Positions 43,937 through 53,996 of a stretch of DNA of 64,000 nt are shown piece by piece. The position numbers were made by a program, and so were the translations under genes. The DNA is from Jiella avicenniae. GTDB lineage: Bacteria; Pseudomonadota; Alphaproteobacteria; Rhizobiales; Rhizobiaceae. The stretch covers positions 124,001-188,000 of the forward strand of contig NZ_JAJUWU010000001.1 in NCBI RefSeq assembly GCF_021390325.1, in the 5' to 3' direction. Numbering within the stretch: position 1 is the stretch's first letter; each line of letters starts with the position of its first letter. The notes under the pieces are model-generated. The model searched no databases, was not told the origin of the DNA, and worked only from the letters and a program-made list of their open reading frames with translations.

Positions 43937-44537
43937 GCATCAGGCGACCGCGCGGCCCCTTCGTGCGCAGGGAAAGGACGATCACGCCGAAGCTGGAGGG
44001 AAGCTCGGCCCAGGCCGCCTCCGCCTCGTCGAACCGGCCGAGATCGCGCAACGCTTCGCCCCGGCAGAGGGAGTGGTCGTCGCCACGCTCCTTTGCCGCG
44101 ACCTGATCCAGAAAGGCGAGGGCCTCGCCGGGACGATCGAGGAGGAGGGCCGCACGTGCGGCGTTCAGCGCCGCGTCGGCGTCGCCGGCATGATCCGTGA
44201 GATAGGCGGTGCCGGCATCGAGGGAGGTCCCTGCCTCGCCGGCTTCGAGGCCGCAGGCGGCGATCTCGAACAAGGCCTTCGCATGTTTCGGATCGAGCGA
44301 GCGGGCATGCAAAGCGGCCGCCAGCCCCTCTCGGGGCCGGCCCGACAGGCGCAGTGCGAGGGCGCGGTTGTAATGCAGGACGGCATTGCCCGGATCCGCC
44401 GCGACGAGCACCTCGAGGGCCGTCGCGGCGGCGGCGAAGTCGCCGCGCGAGACGGCGGCCGAAAAGGCCGCGGCCGCGGCGGCGGGGTCCGGCACGGCGG
44501 CCCTGGCGCGGTTGCGTCTCGTCTCGCGCTTGGTCAC
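43911..44537 (-). CDS. Tetratricopeptide-repeat protein
   Basis: This 208-residue protein has three or four TPR-like helical pairs: AAATALEVLVAADPGNAVLH, YNRALALRLSGRPREGLAAA, KALFEIAACGLEAG and NAARAALLLDRPGEALAFL. TPRs mediate protein contacts. It has no signal peptide and a basic N-terminus. It overlaps the hypothetical gene by 26 bp in convergent orientation. Its partner is unknown. Confidence 0.75.
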   Translation of the reverse strand: MTKRETRRNRARAAVPDPAAAAAAFSAAVSRGDFAAAATALEVLVAADPGNAVLHYNRALALRLSGRPREGLAAALHARSLDPKHAKALFEIAACGLEAGEAGTSLDAGTAYLTDHAGDADAALNAARAALLLDRPGEALAFLDQVAAKERGDDHSLCRGEALRDLGRFDEAEAAWAELPSSFGVIVLSLRTKGPRGRLMLTQGRSSP

Positions 44538-44656
44538 GGCCGGGTCCCCGTCAGCATGGCGAAGGCGGGTGCATGCTTGGTCGCCCGCCTCGCCCGAGAT
44601 CTATGGCACAAGCGGCATCGGCCGCAATCCTTCGATCGGCGAGGTGTGCGCTCGTC

Positions 44657-44670
44657 TTGACCGAGATCAA
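44657..44670. promoter_or_regulatory. FNR/FixK box upstream of ccoG
   Basis: TTGACCGAGATCAA matches the FNR/FixK consensus TTGA-N6-TCAA. Its centre lies about 41.5 bp before position 44705, which would be the start of transcription in a class II promoter. This favours the downstream ATG at 44747 for ccoG. Confidence 0.82.
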
Positions 44671-44746
44671 GGACAGTGGAGCGGGGCCCGGATAGAGCAG
44701 CGGCACCATGGCCTCCCGAAAGCGGCGGCCAAGCGGGAACCGTCCG

Positions 44747-46312
44747 ATGCTGCAAGGCCCAGAGATCAACCAATACGACGTCGAGCCGGTCAATGCGCCG
44801 GTGCGCCAGCAGAGCCAGCCGCTCTATGCCAGGCGCGAGAAGATCCATCCGCGGCGGGCCGAGGGGAACTTCCGTCGACTGAAATGGATCGTCATGGCCG
44901 TCACCCTCGGCATCTACTACGTGACGCCGTGGCTGCGCTGGGACCGGGGGCCGTTCGCGCCGGACCAGGCGGTGCTGATCGATCTCGCCCATCGCCGTTT
45001 CTACTTCTTCTTCATCGAGATCTGGCCGCAGGAATTCATCTTCGTCGCCGGTCTCCTCGTCATGGCCGGCGTCGGGCTGTTCCTCGTCACCTCCGTCGTC
45101 GGCCGGGCCTGGTGCGGCTACACCTGCCCGCAGACCGTCTGGACCGATCTGTTCCTCGTGGTCGAGCGGTTCTTCGAGGGCGACCGCAACGCCCGGATCA
45201 AGCTCGACAAGGCGCCCTGGAGCCTCGACAAGATCCGCAAGCGCGTGATGAAGCACACGACCTGGCTGGTCATCGCGGTGGCCACCGGCGGCGCCTGGAT
45301 CTTCTACTTCGCCGACGCGCCGACGCTGCTGCAGGACTTTCTCGAAGGCGACGCGCCCTTCGTCGCCTATTCGACCGTCGCCATCCTGACCGCCACCACC
45401 TACGTCTTCGGCGGCCTGATGCGCGAGCAGGTCTGCATCTACATGTGCCCCTGGCCGCGCATCCAGGCGGCGATGCTCGACGAGGATTCGCTGGTCGTCA
45501 CCTACAACGACTGGCGCGGCGAGCCGCGCAGCCACGGCGCCAAGAAGGCCAAGGCCGCAGGACTCGCCGTCGGCGACTGCGTCGACTGCAATGCCTGCGT
45601 CGCCGTCTGCCCGATGGGCATCGACATCCGCGACGGGCAGCAGATGGCCTGCATCACCTGTGCGCTGTGCATCGACGCCTGCGACGGGGTGATGGACCGG
45701 CTGGGGCGCGAGCGCGGGCTGATCTCCTATGCCACGCTGAAGGACTACGACGCCAACATGGCGCTGGCGACCAACCCCGTCAGCGGCGCGATCGAGCCCG
45801 GCCGCGTGCGCGACGCCGACGGCCGCTTCGTCTCCGCCGTCCGGCATTTCGACTGGCACGTCTTCCTGCGGCCGCGCACGCTGATCTACACCGGCCTGTG
45901 GGTGGCGATCGGCCTCGGCATGCTGTTCATGCTGACGGCTCGCGAGCGTCTGGAACTCAACGTCCAGCGCGACCGCAACCCGGTCTATGTGCGGCTCAGC
46001 GACGGCTCGATCCGCAACGGCTACACCGTCAAGCTGCTCAACATGATCCCCGAGCCGCGCGAATTCGTGCTGAAGCTCGAAGGGCTGCCGGGCGCGGCGA
46101 TGTTCTCCGACGAGCTGCACCAACCGGAAGGACGGAGCTTCGCCGTCACAGTCGATCCGGATCGCCTCCGGACCCTCAAGCTCTTCGTCGTCCAGCCGAA
46201 GGGCGAGGTCCAGCCCGGAACGACGGATTTCCGCTTCCGCCTCAACGACATGAACAGTTCCGAGAGCGCCTCATACGAGGCCGCCTTCGAGGCACCGGAG
46301 AAAGGCCGATGA
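44747..46312 (+). CDS. ccoG: cbb3 oxidase assembly protein CcoG (FixG-like)
   Basis: The 521-residue protein has membrane helices and two [4Fe-4S]-type cysteine motifs, CVDCNACVAVCPMG and CITCALCIDACD. It matches CcoG, a cupric reductase needed for copper insertion in cbb3 oxidase. Additional Cys (WCGYTCPQ and CIYMCPWP) fit the family. ATG at 44747 is preferred because an FNR box predicts transcription from about 44705; an ATG at 44708 would add 13 residues. The stop overlaps ccoH. Confidence 0.92.
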   Translation: MLQGPEINQYDVEPVNAPVRQQSQPLYARREKIHPRRAEGNFRRLKWIVMAVTLGIYYVTPWLRWDRGPFAPDQAVLIDLAHRRFYFFFIEIWPQEFIFVAGLLVMAGVGLFLVTSVVGRAWCGYTCPQTVWTDLFLVVERFFEGDRNARIKLDKAPWSLDKIRKRVMKHTTWLVIAVATGGAWIFYFADAPTLLQDFLEGDAPFVAYSTVAILTATTYVFGGLMREQVCIYMCPWPRIQAAMLDEDSLVVTYNDWRGEPRSHGAKKAKAAGLAVGDCVDCNACVAVCPMGIDIRDGQQMACITCALCIDACDGVMDRLGRERGLISYATLKDYDANMALATNPVSGAIEPGRVRDADGRFVSAVRHFDWHVFLRPRTLIYTGLWVAIGLGMLFMLTARERLELNVQRDRNPVYVRLSDGSIRNGYTVKLLNMIPEPREFVLKLEGLPGAAMFSDELHQPEGRSFAVTVDPDRLRTLKLFVVQPKGEVQPGTTDFRFRLNDMNSSESASYEAAFEAPEKGR

Positions 46313-46791
46313 GCATGAAGTCTTCCGCTCCCCGCGAATTCACCGGCCGGCACATGGCCCTCGTCATGGTCCTGTTCTTCGGCACGATCATCTCGGTGAA
46401 CCTCACCATGGCCTATTTCGCCGAGACGACCTGGAGCGGGCTCGTCGTGCCGAACAGCTACGTCGCCAGCCAGACCTTCGACGTCGATACGGCAAAGCGC
46501 GAGCGGGAACTCGCCCGCGGCTGGAAGGCTGAAACCGCCTATGAGGCTGGCCGCTTTCGCCTGCGCCTGACCGACGCCGATGGAGCGCCGGTGAGGGGGG
46601 CGACTGTCACGGCTACCATCGGCCATCCGGTCAATGCCAATTTCGACCGCACGCTGACGCTCGGTCCGGACCCGAAGGGCGGCTATGCGGGCGAGACCGC
46701 GCTGACCGCCGGCCGCTGGGAGGCGCGGCTCGTCGTCGAAAGGCCGGGCGAGACCCCCTGGCACCGCGCCGTGCGTTTCAGCGTGCGCTGA
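46309..46791 (+). CDS. ccoH: FixH/CcoH-family assembly protein
   Basis: The 160-residue protein has one membrane segment (MALVMVLFFGTIISVNLTMAYF-type, residues 15-36) and a periplasmic beta domain with LVVPNSYVASQTF and RWEARLVVERPG. CcoH/FixH supports cbb3 oxidase assembly and works with the copper ATPase. The ATG overlaps the ccoG stop by four bases. The N-terminus is short and cytoplasmic. (Segment cited only by position.). Confidence 0.88.
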   Translation: MSMKSSAPREFTGRHMALVMVLFFGTIISVNLTMAYFAETTWSGLVVPNSYVASQTFDVDTAKRERELARGWKAETAYEAGRFRLRLTDADGAPVRGATVTATIGHPVNANFDRTLTLGPDPKGGYAGETALTAGRWEARLVVERPGETPWHRAVRFSVR

Positions 46792-46801
46792 GGAGGGGGC
46801 G

Positions 46802-49192
46802 ATGAGCTGCTGCAGCCCGGCGCTCGCACTGGCGGAGAACGAGGAACGCGCGACCGGCGCCGATCTGCGCGGCGAGGAGCTGAAGCATGCCGGCCGCCTC
46901 GGCGTCGACGGTACGGCCACCTACGTCTTCTCCGTTCCGGCCGTCCACTGCGGCGCCTGCATCGCCGCCATCGAGGACGCTCTCAACCCGCTTGCGGGCG
47001 TCGCCTCGGCGCGTGTCAACCTGACGCTTCGCCGCCTGACCGTCGTCCTTTCGCCCGAAGGCGCCCCGTCCGGCACGACACCGTTTCGTCTCGTCGAGAC
47101 GCTGCAGCGCCTCGGCTATCCGGCAACCCCCGTCGATCTCGGCGATCTAGAGCAGCTGGCGCGCGAAAAGGAGTCCGGCAAGCTGCTGCTGGCGCTCGGC
47201 ATCGCCGGTTTCGCCGCGGCGAACGTCATGCTCCTGTCGGTCTCCGTCTGGTCCGGGGCGGACGAGGCGACGCGCGATCTCTTCCACCTGATCTCGGCGC
47301 TCATCGCGGTTCCCGCCGTGGCGATCTCCGGCCAGGTGTTCTTCCGCTCGGCCTTCGCGGCGCTCGGGGCAGGGCGGCTCAACATGGACGTGCCGATCTC
47401 GCTGGCGCTTCTCCTGTCGCTCGGCCTCAGCCTCTACGAGAGCCTTTCCGGCGGCAGTGAGGCCTATTTCGACGCGGCGGTGACGCTGACCTTCTTCCTG
47501 CTCGTCGGGCGCTATCTCGACCAGCTGATGCGCGAGCGGGCGCGCAGCGCCGTCCTCGGCATCGCCCGGCTCGCCGCCAAGGGGGCGACGCGGATCGTCG
47601 ACGGTGACCTCGTCGTCGTCCCGATCGACGAGGTCACGCCGGGCATGCATCTGAGGGTGCCTGCGGGCGAGCGGATGCCCGTCGACGCCCGGGTAATCGC
47701 GGGCGCGAGCTATCTCGACCGCTCCCTCGTCACCGGCGAGAGCGAGCCGGTCTCGGCGACGGCGGGCATGCGCGTCGAGGCGGGCGTTCTCAACCTCACC
47801 GGCGCGCTCGACGTCGAGGCGATCAGCGGCGCGAAGGACTCCTTCCTCGCGGAGATGACGGCGATGATGGAGGCGGCCGAACAGGGCCGCGGCGCCTATG
47901 TGCGGATCGCGGACCGCATGGCGCGCCTCTACGCGCCGGCCGTGCATTGTCTCGCCGCCGCAGCCTTTCTCGGCTGGCTCGTCGCGACGGGGGGAGACTG
48001 GTATCAGGCCGTCACCGTCGCCATCGCCGTCCTCATCGTCACCTGCCCCTGCGCCTTGGGTCTCGCCGTGCCGGTCGTCCACGTCGTCGGCGCTTCGCGA
48101 CTGTTTCAGGCCGGCATCCTGATGAAGGACGGCTCGGCGCTGGAGCGGCTCGCCGAGATCGACGCCGTCCTGTTCGACAAGACCGGCACGCTCACCACCG
48201 GAACGCCGCGGCTGTCGCGGACCGACGTCCTGTCCGGGACGGAGAACGCCGCGGCTCGGGCGCTCGCCGCGCGCTCCCACCATCCGGCCTCCCGGGCGAT
48301 CCGGTCCGGGCTCGGCGCGGGCGTCGAACCCGAGCTGGAAGCGGTTCGCGAAATCGCCGGCTCCGGCGTCGAGGCGTTGGTCGACGGGCGGCGCGCCCGG
48401 CTCGGCCGGCCCGGCTGGGTCGCCGAAATTGCCGCGGCCGATGGGCCGCGCGGCGACGAAGGGCTCGGCCATGGCATCGAGGAGAACCGCAGGCGCGGTG
48501 AGAAGGGCAGCGTCGCTTTCGCCTTCGAAGGCGCCCCGATCTCGACTTTCAGCCTCGACGAGGCCGTTCGCGAGGGGGCGGTGCCGGCGCTCGCGACGCT
48601 TCGCGACGCCGGGCTGTCCGTCGAGCTTCTGTCCGGCGACGGCGAAGCGCCGGTGCGGCGCCTTGCCGGCATGCTCGGCATCGAGCGGGCGGCCTGCCGC
48701 CAGAGCCCGGCGGACAAGATCGCCCGCATCCATGCGCTCCAGGGGGAGGGCCACCAGGTGCTGATGGTCGGCGACGGGCTGAACGATGCGCCGAGCCTTG
48801 CGGCCGGCAACGTCTCGATGGCGCCGGCCTCGGCCTGCGACGCCGGCAGGCTCGCCGCCGACTTCGTCTTCACCCGCGAAAGCCTTTGCGCCGTGCCCTT
48901 CGCCGTCGATGTCGCGAGGCGGGCGAAAACCCTGGTCAAGACCAACTTCGCCCTCGCCATTCTCTACAATGCGGTCGCGGTTCCCCTGGCGATGGCCGGC
49001 CTCGTCACGCCGCTCGTCGCGGCGATCGCCATGTCGGCCTCTTCGATCGTCGTCGTCGCCAACAGCCTTCGCCTTGCGCGCGCGAAGCGCCGGGGCGGTC
49101 CCTTGGCCGGCGACGTTCCCGGACGGAAGACCGTTGCTGCCACCGCCGCCGAGACGGCGCCGGAGGGCAAGCCGCTGGAGCTGCCCGCATGA
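46802..49192 (+). CDS. ccoI: Copper-exporting P1B-type ATPase CcoI (FixI-like)
   Basis: This 796-residue ATPase has an N-terminal HMA metal-binding motif VHCGACI (Cys50, Cys53), the transmembrane CPC motif in TCPCALG near residue 414, the phosphorylation motif DKTGTLTTG near 458, HHPASRAI and GDGLNDAP near 657. It exports copper for cbb3 oxidase maturation. An N-terminal CC (residues 3-4) is additional. It lies 10 bp after ccoH and overlaps ccoS. Confidence 0.95.
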   Translation: MSCCSPALALAENEERATGADLRGEELKHAGRLGVDGTATYVFSVPAVHCGACIAAIEDALNPLAGVASARVNLTLRRLTVVLSPEGAPSGTTPFRLVETLQRLGYPATPVDLGDLEQLAREKESGKLLLALGIAGFAAANVMLLSVSVWSGADEATRDLFHLISALIAVPAVAISGQVFFRSAFAALGAGRLNMDVPISLALLLSLGLSLYESLSGGSEAYFDAAVTLTFFLLVGRYLDQLMRERARSAVLGIARLAAKGATRIVDGDLVVVPIDEVTPGMHLRVPAGERMPVDARVIAGASYLDRSLVTGESEPVSATAGMRVEAGVLNLTGALDVEAISGAKDSFLAEMTAMMEAAEQGRGAYVRIADRMARLYAPAVHCLAAAAFLGWLVATGGDWYQAVTVAIAVLIVTCPCALGLAVPVVHVVGASRLFQAGILMKDGSALERLAEIDAVLFDKTGTLTTGTPRLSRTDVLSGTENAAARALAARSHHPASRAIRSGLGAGVEPELEAVREIAGSGVEALVDGRRARLGRPGWVAEIAAADGPRGDEGLGHGIEENRRRGEKGSVAFAFEGAPISTFSLDEAVREGAVPALATLRDAGLSVELLSGDGEAPVRRLAGMLGIERAACRQSPADKIARIHALQGEGHQVLMVGDGLNDAPSLAAGNVSMAPASACDAGRLAADFVFTRESLCAVPFAVDVARRAKTLVKTNFALAILYNAVAVPLAMAGLVTPLVAAIAMSASSIVVVANSLRLARAKRRGGPLAGDVPGRKTVAATAAETAPEGKPLELPA

Positions 49193-49356
49193 CCGCGCTC
49201 GTCTTCCTCGTCCCGATCGCTCTCTTTCTCGGTCTTCTCGGCCTCGGCGCCTTTTTCTGGGCGCTGAAGAGCGGCCAGTACGAGGACGTCGACGGCGCCG
49301 CCTGGCGGGCACTGCAGGACGAGGATGTTCATCAGCCCGGCAAGGCGAGGGATTGA
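49189..49356 (+). CDS. ccoS: cbb3 oxidase maturation protein CcoS
   Basis: The 55-residue protein has one membrane helix (LVFLVPIALFLGLLGLGAFF) followed by WALKSGQYEDVDGAAWRAL, the CcoS signature. CcoS is needed for haem and copper insertion into the oxidase. The ATG overlaps the ccoI stop, closing the ccoGHIS operon. Confidence 0.92.
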   Translation: MTALVFLVPIALFLGLLGLGAFFWALKSGQYEDVDGAAWRALQDEDVHQPGKARD

Positions 49357-49481
49357 CCCGCGCGAAATGCTCCGCGCAGAGGCCCGAACCGGGCCGGGTG
49401 ACGGGCCGCACTCTGCACGGCACACTGCGGCAAGAGTTGAAGTCCCGCGCGGCTCCCTGACCCGCGGCGGGCGCCCGTCGG

Positions 49482-50141
49482 CTACCGCAGGAGAAGACGC
49501 ATCCGGGCGTAACGTCTCACGACGGCGTCACCATAGCTCGCATTCTTCGTGATCTCCGCCCGCGTCGGCTCCTTGCCACGATTGTAACGCGTCGCCACGA
49601 CGCGCGCGTCTTCGACCGTAAGGGGACGCGCGAAACCATCGTGGTCGGCCAATGCGCTGAGATGCCTCGCCGCAAGATCGACGTTGATTCCGTCGTGTTC
49701 CAGGCAGGCGCCGAGCTGGCGAAGCGATTTCGTATCCATGTCTCTCGCCTTCGCGCCGATGGTTTCCGCAGCGACTTCGAGCTGCATGCTCACCGAGCCG
49801 AAGGAGGTCTTTTCGGGCGGCTTCGAGACGCCGAGAGAGCCGTCGATCGTTTCACCGGCACGCGAGACGACGGTCCTGACCTCGAAGGCGAGCCGATCGA
49901 TGAAAGTCGGGTCCCCTGCGACCTCGATCCAGGCGACCCCTGCGACGAGTTCGGGCGGCAGATCATGGCGCTTCGCTGCCGCGAGAATGCCGGCTCGATT
50001 GTATCGGACCCATTCATCCTTGAAAGCGAAAAGATAATCCTTCCCACCGCCGAGGACCGAGGGCGCAAGCTTCCACTTCGCCAGGTCGCGGACCGACCAT
50101 TTCCTGAAATTGATCTCCGCTTCGCATCTCGGCTGGGGCAT
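49482..50141 (-). CDS. Hypothetical protein with lysozyme-like stretch, between ccoS and ccoP
   Basis: This 219-residue protein lies in the gap between the convergent ccoGHIS and ccoNOQP sets. A segment AAAKRHDLPPELVAGVAWIE with its Glu resembles the active-site region of transglycosylase/lysozyme-like proteins, but the rest is unfamiliar and no signal peptide is visible. Its composition is less GC-rich than the neighbours, so it may be acquired. ccoP lies upstream of it on the same strand, with a hairpin between. The function is unknown. Confidence 0.6.
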   Translation of the reverse strand: MPQPRCEAEINFRKWSVRDLAKWKLAPSVLGGGKDYLFAFKDEWVRYNRAGILAAAKRHDLPPELVAGVAWIEVAGDPTFIDRLAFEVRTVVSRAGETIDGSLGVSKPPEKTSFGSVSMQLEVAAETIGAKARDMDTKSLRQLGACLEHDGINVDLAARHLSALADHDGFARPLTVEDARVVATRYNRGKEPTRAEITKNASYGDAVVRRYARMRLLLR

Positions 50142-50302
50142 GCCGGCCCTCCATTGGCGAGATCGGTTGCGCGCCGATGCAAGTTATGCACGTAAAAATT
50201 GAAATCGCAACGGGATAGGCATCGTTCTCCCGAGGGCACGGCCGGGACCATGAATACAAATGCCGTTTCCCACACGGTCCGGCATCGTCGCCGACGCCAA
50301 AC

Positions 50303-50328
50303 GGCCCCCGCCATCGCTGGCAGGGGCC
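50303..50328. terminator. Hairpin terminator downstream of ccoP
   Basis: GGCCCCCGCCA and TGGCAGGGGCC form an 11-bp stem with one mismatch and a 4-base loop, 34 bp past the ccoP stop. On the minus strand it is followed by GTTT, a short T-run. Confidence 0.55.
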
Positions 50329-50361
50329 GCATCTCGTATTCGGCAGGCTTGCCGGATCGGT

Positions 50362-51234
50362 CTACTGGCCGCCGCCGAGGCTGTGGACGTAGACCGTCAG
50401 TTCCTTCACCGTGGTCTCGCCGAGGCGCTCTTCCCAGGCCGGCATCACCCCGTGGCGAGGGGCAGTGACCTGCCGGAGGACGTCGGCCTTCGAGCCGCCA
50501 TAGAGCCAGATCGCGTCGTTCAGCGCCGGCGCGCCGACTTCCTTCATGCCTTCGCCCGTCTCGCCGTGACAGGCGGCGCAGTTGTCGGCGAAGACCGCCT
50601 GGCCCTTTTGCGCAGCCGCCTCGTCGCCGGCATTGCCGGCCAAGGAGAGGACGTATTCGGCGACGTCGCCGATCTGCTCGCGGTCGAGGATGCCGTCGCG
50701 GCCGAAGGCCGGCATCTCGGAAATCCGCGTGTCGTCGTCGGTCGCATAGCGGATGCCGTGCTGAAGCGTCGTGTGGATGGTGTCGAGCGAACCGCCCCAC
50801 AGCCAGGCGTCGTCGTTGAGGTTCGGATAGCCCGGCCCGCCTTCCGCGCCCGAGCCGTGGCACTGGACGCAGTTGACCTTGAAGGCCGCCCGGCCGCCGG
50901 CGATCGCCATCGTGCGCAGATCCGGATCGGCCTCGATCTCCTCGACGGAGAGCGCGGCGATCCGTTCGAGCTGGCCCGCCCGGGCGGCATCGGCGGCGGC
51001 GGTCGCCTCGGCCAGCTGGCCGCGGCTCGACCAGCCGAGCAGGCCGGAGGTGGCGGAGTTCACCAGCGGCCAGGCGGGGTAGAGGATCGTATAGACGAGC
51101 GCGAAGGCGATCGTGGCGTAGAAGGTCCACAGCCACCAGCGCGGCAGCGGGTTGTTGAGTTCCTTGATGCCGTCCCAGGAGTGGCCCGTGGTCTCGACAC
51201 CGGTGATCTGATCGACGTCCCTGGTCTCGGCCAT
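50362..51234 (-). CDS. ccoP: cbb3-type cytochrome c oxidase subunit III CcoP
   Basis: The 290-residue protein has an N-terminal cytoplasmic part, a membrane segment near 32-54 (WWLWTFYATIAFALVYTI) and two c-type haem sites, CVQCH and CAACH, each followed by the usual Met-containing region. CcoP passes electrons from cytochrome c to CcoO/N. Its ATG lies 3 bp after the ccoQ stop. Confidence 0.95.
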   Translation of the reverse strand: MAETRDVDQITGVETTGHSWDGIKELNNPLPRWWLWTFYATIAFALVYTILYPAWPLVNSATSGLLGWSSRGQLAEATAAADAARAGQLERIAALSVEEIEADPDLRTMAIAGGRAAFKVNCVQCHGSGAEGGPGYPNLNDDAWLWGGSLDTIHTTLQHGIRYATDDDTRISEMPAFGRDGILDREQIGDVAEYVLSLAGNAGDEAAAQKGQAVFADNCAACHGETGEGMKEVGAPALNDAIWLYGGSKADVLRQVTAPRHGVMPAWEERLGETTVKELTVYVHSLGGGQ

Positions 51235-51237
51235 GGG

Positions 51238-51393
51238 TCAGTCCTCCTTCAAGGGAATGGCGGCGGCCTCGTCGGCCGCCCGGCGGGCGCCTGGGCGCAG
51301 CACGAAGCCGACGACGCCGAGGAAGAAGAGGGCCATTGCGAGCAGCCCCCAGGAGTCGGCGAAAGCGCGCATGGCGTGATAGTCGAAGTCCAT
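51238..51393 (-). CDS. ccoQ: cbb3-type cytochrome oxidase subunit CcoQ (FixQ-like)
   Basis: The 51-residue protein begins MDFDYHAMRAFADSWG and has one membrane helix (LLAMALFFLGVVGFVL) followed by RPGARRAADEAA. This matches CcoQ, a small stabilising subunit of the oxidase. GGAGGCGACG precedes the ATG. It lies between ccoO and ccoP. Confidence 0.92.
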   Translation of the reverse strand: MDFDYHAMRAFADSWGLLAMALFFLGVVGFVLRPGARRAADEAAAIPLKED

Positions 51394-51403
51394 CGTCGCC
51401 TCC

Positions 51404-52207
51404 TCAGCGCTGGTTTTCTTGCGGGTCGTAGGCCGAGAAATCGACCAGCGTGCCGAGCATCTGCAGATAGGCGACGAGGGCGTCCATCTCCGTCAGGCGC
51501 TGGGGATTGCCGTCGAAATCGGCGACGACCGCCTTGGGATAGCGGGCGAGCAGCCCGGAGGTGTCGCCGTCCGGATCGACCTGCGCCTTGAGATCGGCCG
51601 AAGCATTCTCGACCATCGCGTCGTCATAGGGCACGCCGACGGCCCGGTTCGCCGCCAGATGTCCGGCCGGATCCTGCATGTCGAGATCGGCATTCAGGAG
51701 GAAGCCGTAGGACGGCATGATCGATTCCGGCACGACGGAGCGCGGATCGGTCAGATGCTGCACCTGCCACTCGTTGGAATAGCGTCCGCCGACCCGGGCG
51801 AGGTCCGGCCCGGTGCGCTTGGACCCCCACTGGAACGGATGATCGTACATCGATTCCGCCGCCAGCGAGTAATGGCCGTAGCGCTCGGTCTCGTCCCGGA
51901 AGGGGCGGATCATCTGACTGTGACAGTTGTAGCAGCCCTCGCGCAGATAGATGTTGCGGCCGGCGAGCTCGAGCGGCGAATAGGGCCGCACCCCTTCCAC
52001 TTTCTCGATGGTGTTCTCGAGATAGAAGAGCGGGGCGATCTCGACGATGCCGCCGATCGTCACCACCAGGAGCGACAGGACGAGGAGCAGCGTGGCGTTG
52101 CGCTCGATCTTGCCGTGATGGGCGAGGATGCCCCTGGCGATGGGATCGGCCTTCAGTTCCGGCCGGGCGCCGTCGAGGGCGGGATTGCCGTTGTTCTTGT
52201 CGGTCAT
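51404..52207 (-). CDS. ccoO: cbb3-type cytochrome c oxidase subunit II CcoO
   Basis: This 267-residue protein has one N-terminal membrane segment ([20 protein letters not shown]) and one haem c motif, [12 protein letters not shown], typical of CcoO. It takes electrons from CcoP. MPSYGFLL supplies the distal Met. The start lies 10 bp after the ccoN stop. Confidence 0.95.
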   Translation of the reverse strand: MTDKNNGNPALDGARPELKADPIARGILAHHGKIERNATLLLVLSLLVVTIGGIVEIAPLFYLENTIEKVEGVRPYSPLELAGRNIYLREGCYNCHSQMIRPFRDETERYGHYSLAAESMYDHPFQWGSKRTGPDLARVGGRYSNEWQVQHLTDPRSVVPESIMPSYGFLLNADLDMQDPAGHLAANRAVGVPYDDAMVENASADLKAQVDPDGDTSGLLARYPKAVVADFDGNPQRLTEMDALVAYLQMLGTLVDFSAYDPQENQR

Positions 52208-52217
52208 CTCTGTGTCC

Positions 52218-53891
52218 TCACTCGGCCGGCTGCAGCGTCCGGGCGCCGCCCATCGGCACCTCGCGGCGGACGTCGCCGCGGATGGTCTTGTAGACGTTGA
52301 AGGCCATGATCAGCGCTCCGACGAGGAACATCGCCCCGCCCAGCATGCGCAGGATGTAGTAGGGGTGCATGGCTGCGACGGTCTCGGCGAAGGAATAGAC
52401 GAGGTAGCCGTCCTCCCCGTATTCGCGCCACATCAGGCCCTGCATGATGCCCGAGACCCACATGACGGCGGCGTAGACGACGATGCCGAGGGTGGCGAGC
52501 CAGAAGTGCCAGTTGACGAGGCGCAGCGAGTAGAGCCGCTCGCGGCCCCAGAGCTTCGGCGTCAGATGATAGACGGCGCCGAAGGAGATCATCCCGACCC
52601 AGCCGAGGGCGCCGGAATGGACGTGGCCGATGGTCCAGTCGGTGTAGTGCGAGAGCGAGTTCACCGACTTGATCGACATCATCGGACCCTCGAAGGTCGA
52701 CATGCCGTAGAAGGCGATGGAGATCACCATCATCCGCAGCACCGGGTCGGTGCGCAGCTTGTCCCAGGCCCCCGACAGCGTCATCAGGCCGTTGATCATG
52801 CCGCCCCAGGAGGGCATCCACAGCATGATCGAGAAGACCATCCCGAGGGTCTGAGCCCAGTCGGGCAGGGCGGTGTAGTGGAGGTGATGCGGGCCGGCCC
52901 AGATGTAGAGGAAGATCAGCGCCCAGAAGTGGATGATCGACAGGCGGTAGGAATAGACCGGCCGGTTGGCCTGCTTCGGAACGAAGTAGTACATCATCCC
53001 GAGGAAGCCGGCGGTGAGGAAGAAGCCGACCGCGTTGTGGCCGTACCACCACTGGGTCAGCGCGTCCTGGACGCCGGAAAAGGCCGAGTAGCTCTTGGCG
53101 CCGACGAAGGAGACCGGCAGCGACAGGTTGTTGACCACGTGCAGCATCGCGATGGTCACGATGAAGGCGAGGTAGAACCAGTTGGCGACGTAGATGTGCG
53201 GTTCCTTGCGCTTCACCAGCGTGCCGAGGAAGACCGCGAGATAGGCGACCCAGACGATGGTGAGCCACAGATCGACGTACCATTCCGGCTCGGCATATTC
53301 CCGCCCCTCGGTGATGCCGAGGAGATAGCCGGTCGCCGCCATGACGATGAACAGCTGGTAGCCCCAGAACACGAACCAGGCGAGATTGCCGCCCCACAGC
53401 CGTGCCCGGCAGGTGCGCTGGACGACGTAGAAGGACGTCGCGATCAGCGCGTTGCCGCCGAAGGCGAAGATCACCGCCGAGGTGTGGAGCGGCCGCATGC
53501 GGCCGAAATTGAACCAGGGCTGGATGTTGAGATCCGGCCAGGCGAGCTGCGAGGCGATGACGACGCCGACGAGAAAGCCGACGACGCCCCAGAACACCGT
53601 CGCGACGACGCCGTAGCGGACGACGTCGTCCATGTAGGCCACGGACGCGGCGCTCTCGCTTCGCGTCGTCGCGACGCCGCCCGGCCTCGCGCCGGAGCCG
53701 TCCGCCCGCAGCGGGATCATCTTGTCGCCGGAAAAGTCGATCCGGCGCATCAGCACGATCGTCGCCAGCGCCAGGACGACGAACAGCACATAGGCATGTG
53801 CCCTGAATGGCTCGTCCGCCGCAAAGCCGGCGCCGAGCAGCGCCAGGAACGCGGCAAGACCGACGAGCATCGTCTCGGTCGTGTATTTCAT
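52218..53891 (-). CDS. ccoN: cbb3-type cytochrome c oxidase subunit I CcoN
   Basis: The 557-residue polytopic protein is the catalytic subunit: [39 protein letters not shown] with the Cu_B-type His, and [17 protein letters not shown]. It reduces O2 to water with high affinity and pumps protons. It starts the ccoNOQP operon, 106 bp from the FNR box at 53997. No assembly gene is next to it; ccoGHIS lies in opposite orientation. Confidence 0.96.
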   Translation of the reverse strand: MKYTTETMLVGLAAFLALLGAGFAADEPFRAHAYVLFVVLALATIVLMRRIDFSGDKMIPLRADGSGARPGGVATTRSESAASVAYMDDVVRYGVVATVFWGVVGFLVGVVIASQLAWPDLNIQPWFNFGRMRPLHTSAVIFAFGGNALIATSFYVVQRTCRARLWGGNLAWFVFWGYQLFIVMAATGYLLGITEGREYAEPEWYVDLWLTIVWVAYLAVFLGTLVKRKEPHIYVANWFYLAFIVTIAMLHVVNNLSLPVSFVGAKSYSAFSGVQDALTQWWYGHNAVGFFLTAGFLGMMYYFVPKQANRPVYSYRLSIIHFWALIFLYIWAGPHHLHYTALPDWAQTLGMVFSIMLWMPSWGGMINGLMTLSGAWDKLRTDPVLRMMVISIAFYGMSTFEGPMMSIKSVNSLSHYTDWTIGHVHSGALGWVGMISFGAVYHLTPKLWGRERLYSLRLVNWHFWLATLGIVVYAAVMWVSGIMQGLMWREYGEDGYLVYSFAETVAAMHPYYILRMLGGAMFLVGALIMAFNVYKTIRGDVRREVPMGGARTLQPAE

Positions 53892-53996
53892 CGAATTAAC
53901 CCACCCTCGCTCGAACCGGCGGCAAGCGGCGGCCGGAGCGGCCGGGCCGAACGCCGGGATCGAAATTGCACTTGTCAGCTTCCGCAGGGGCGCGCC

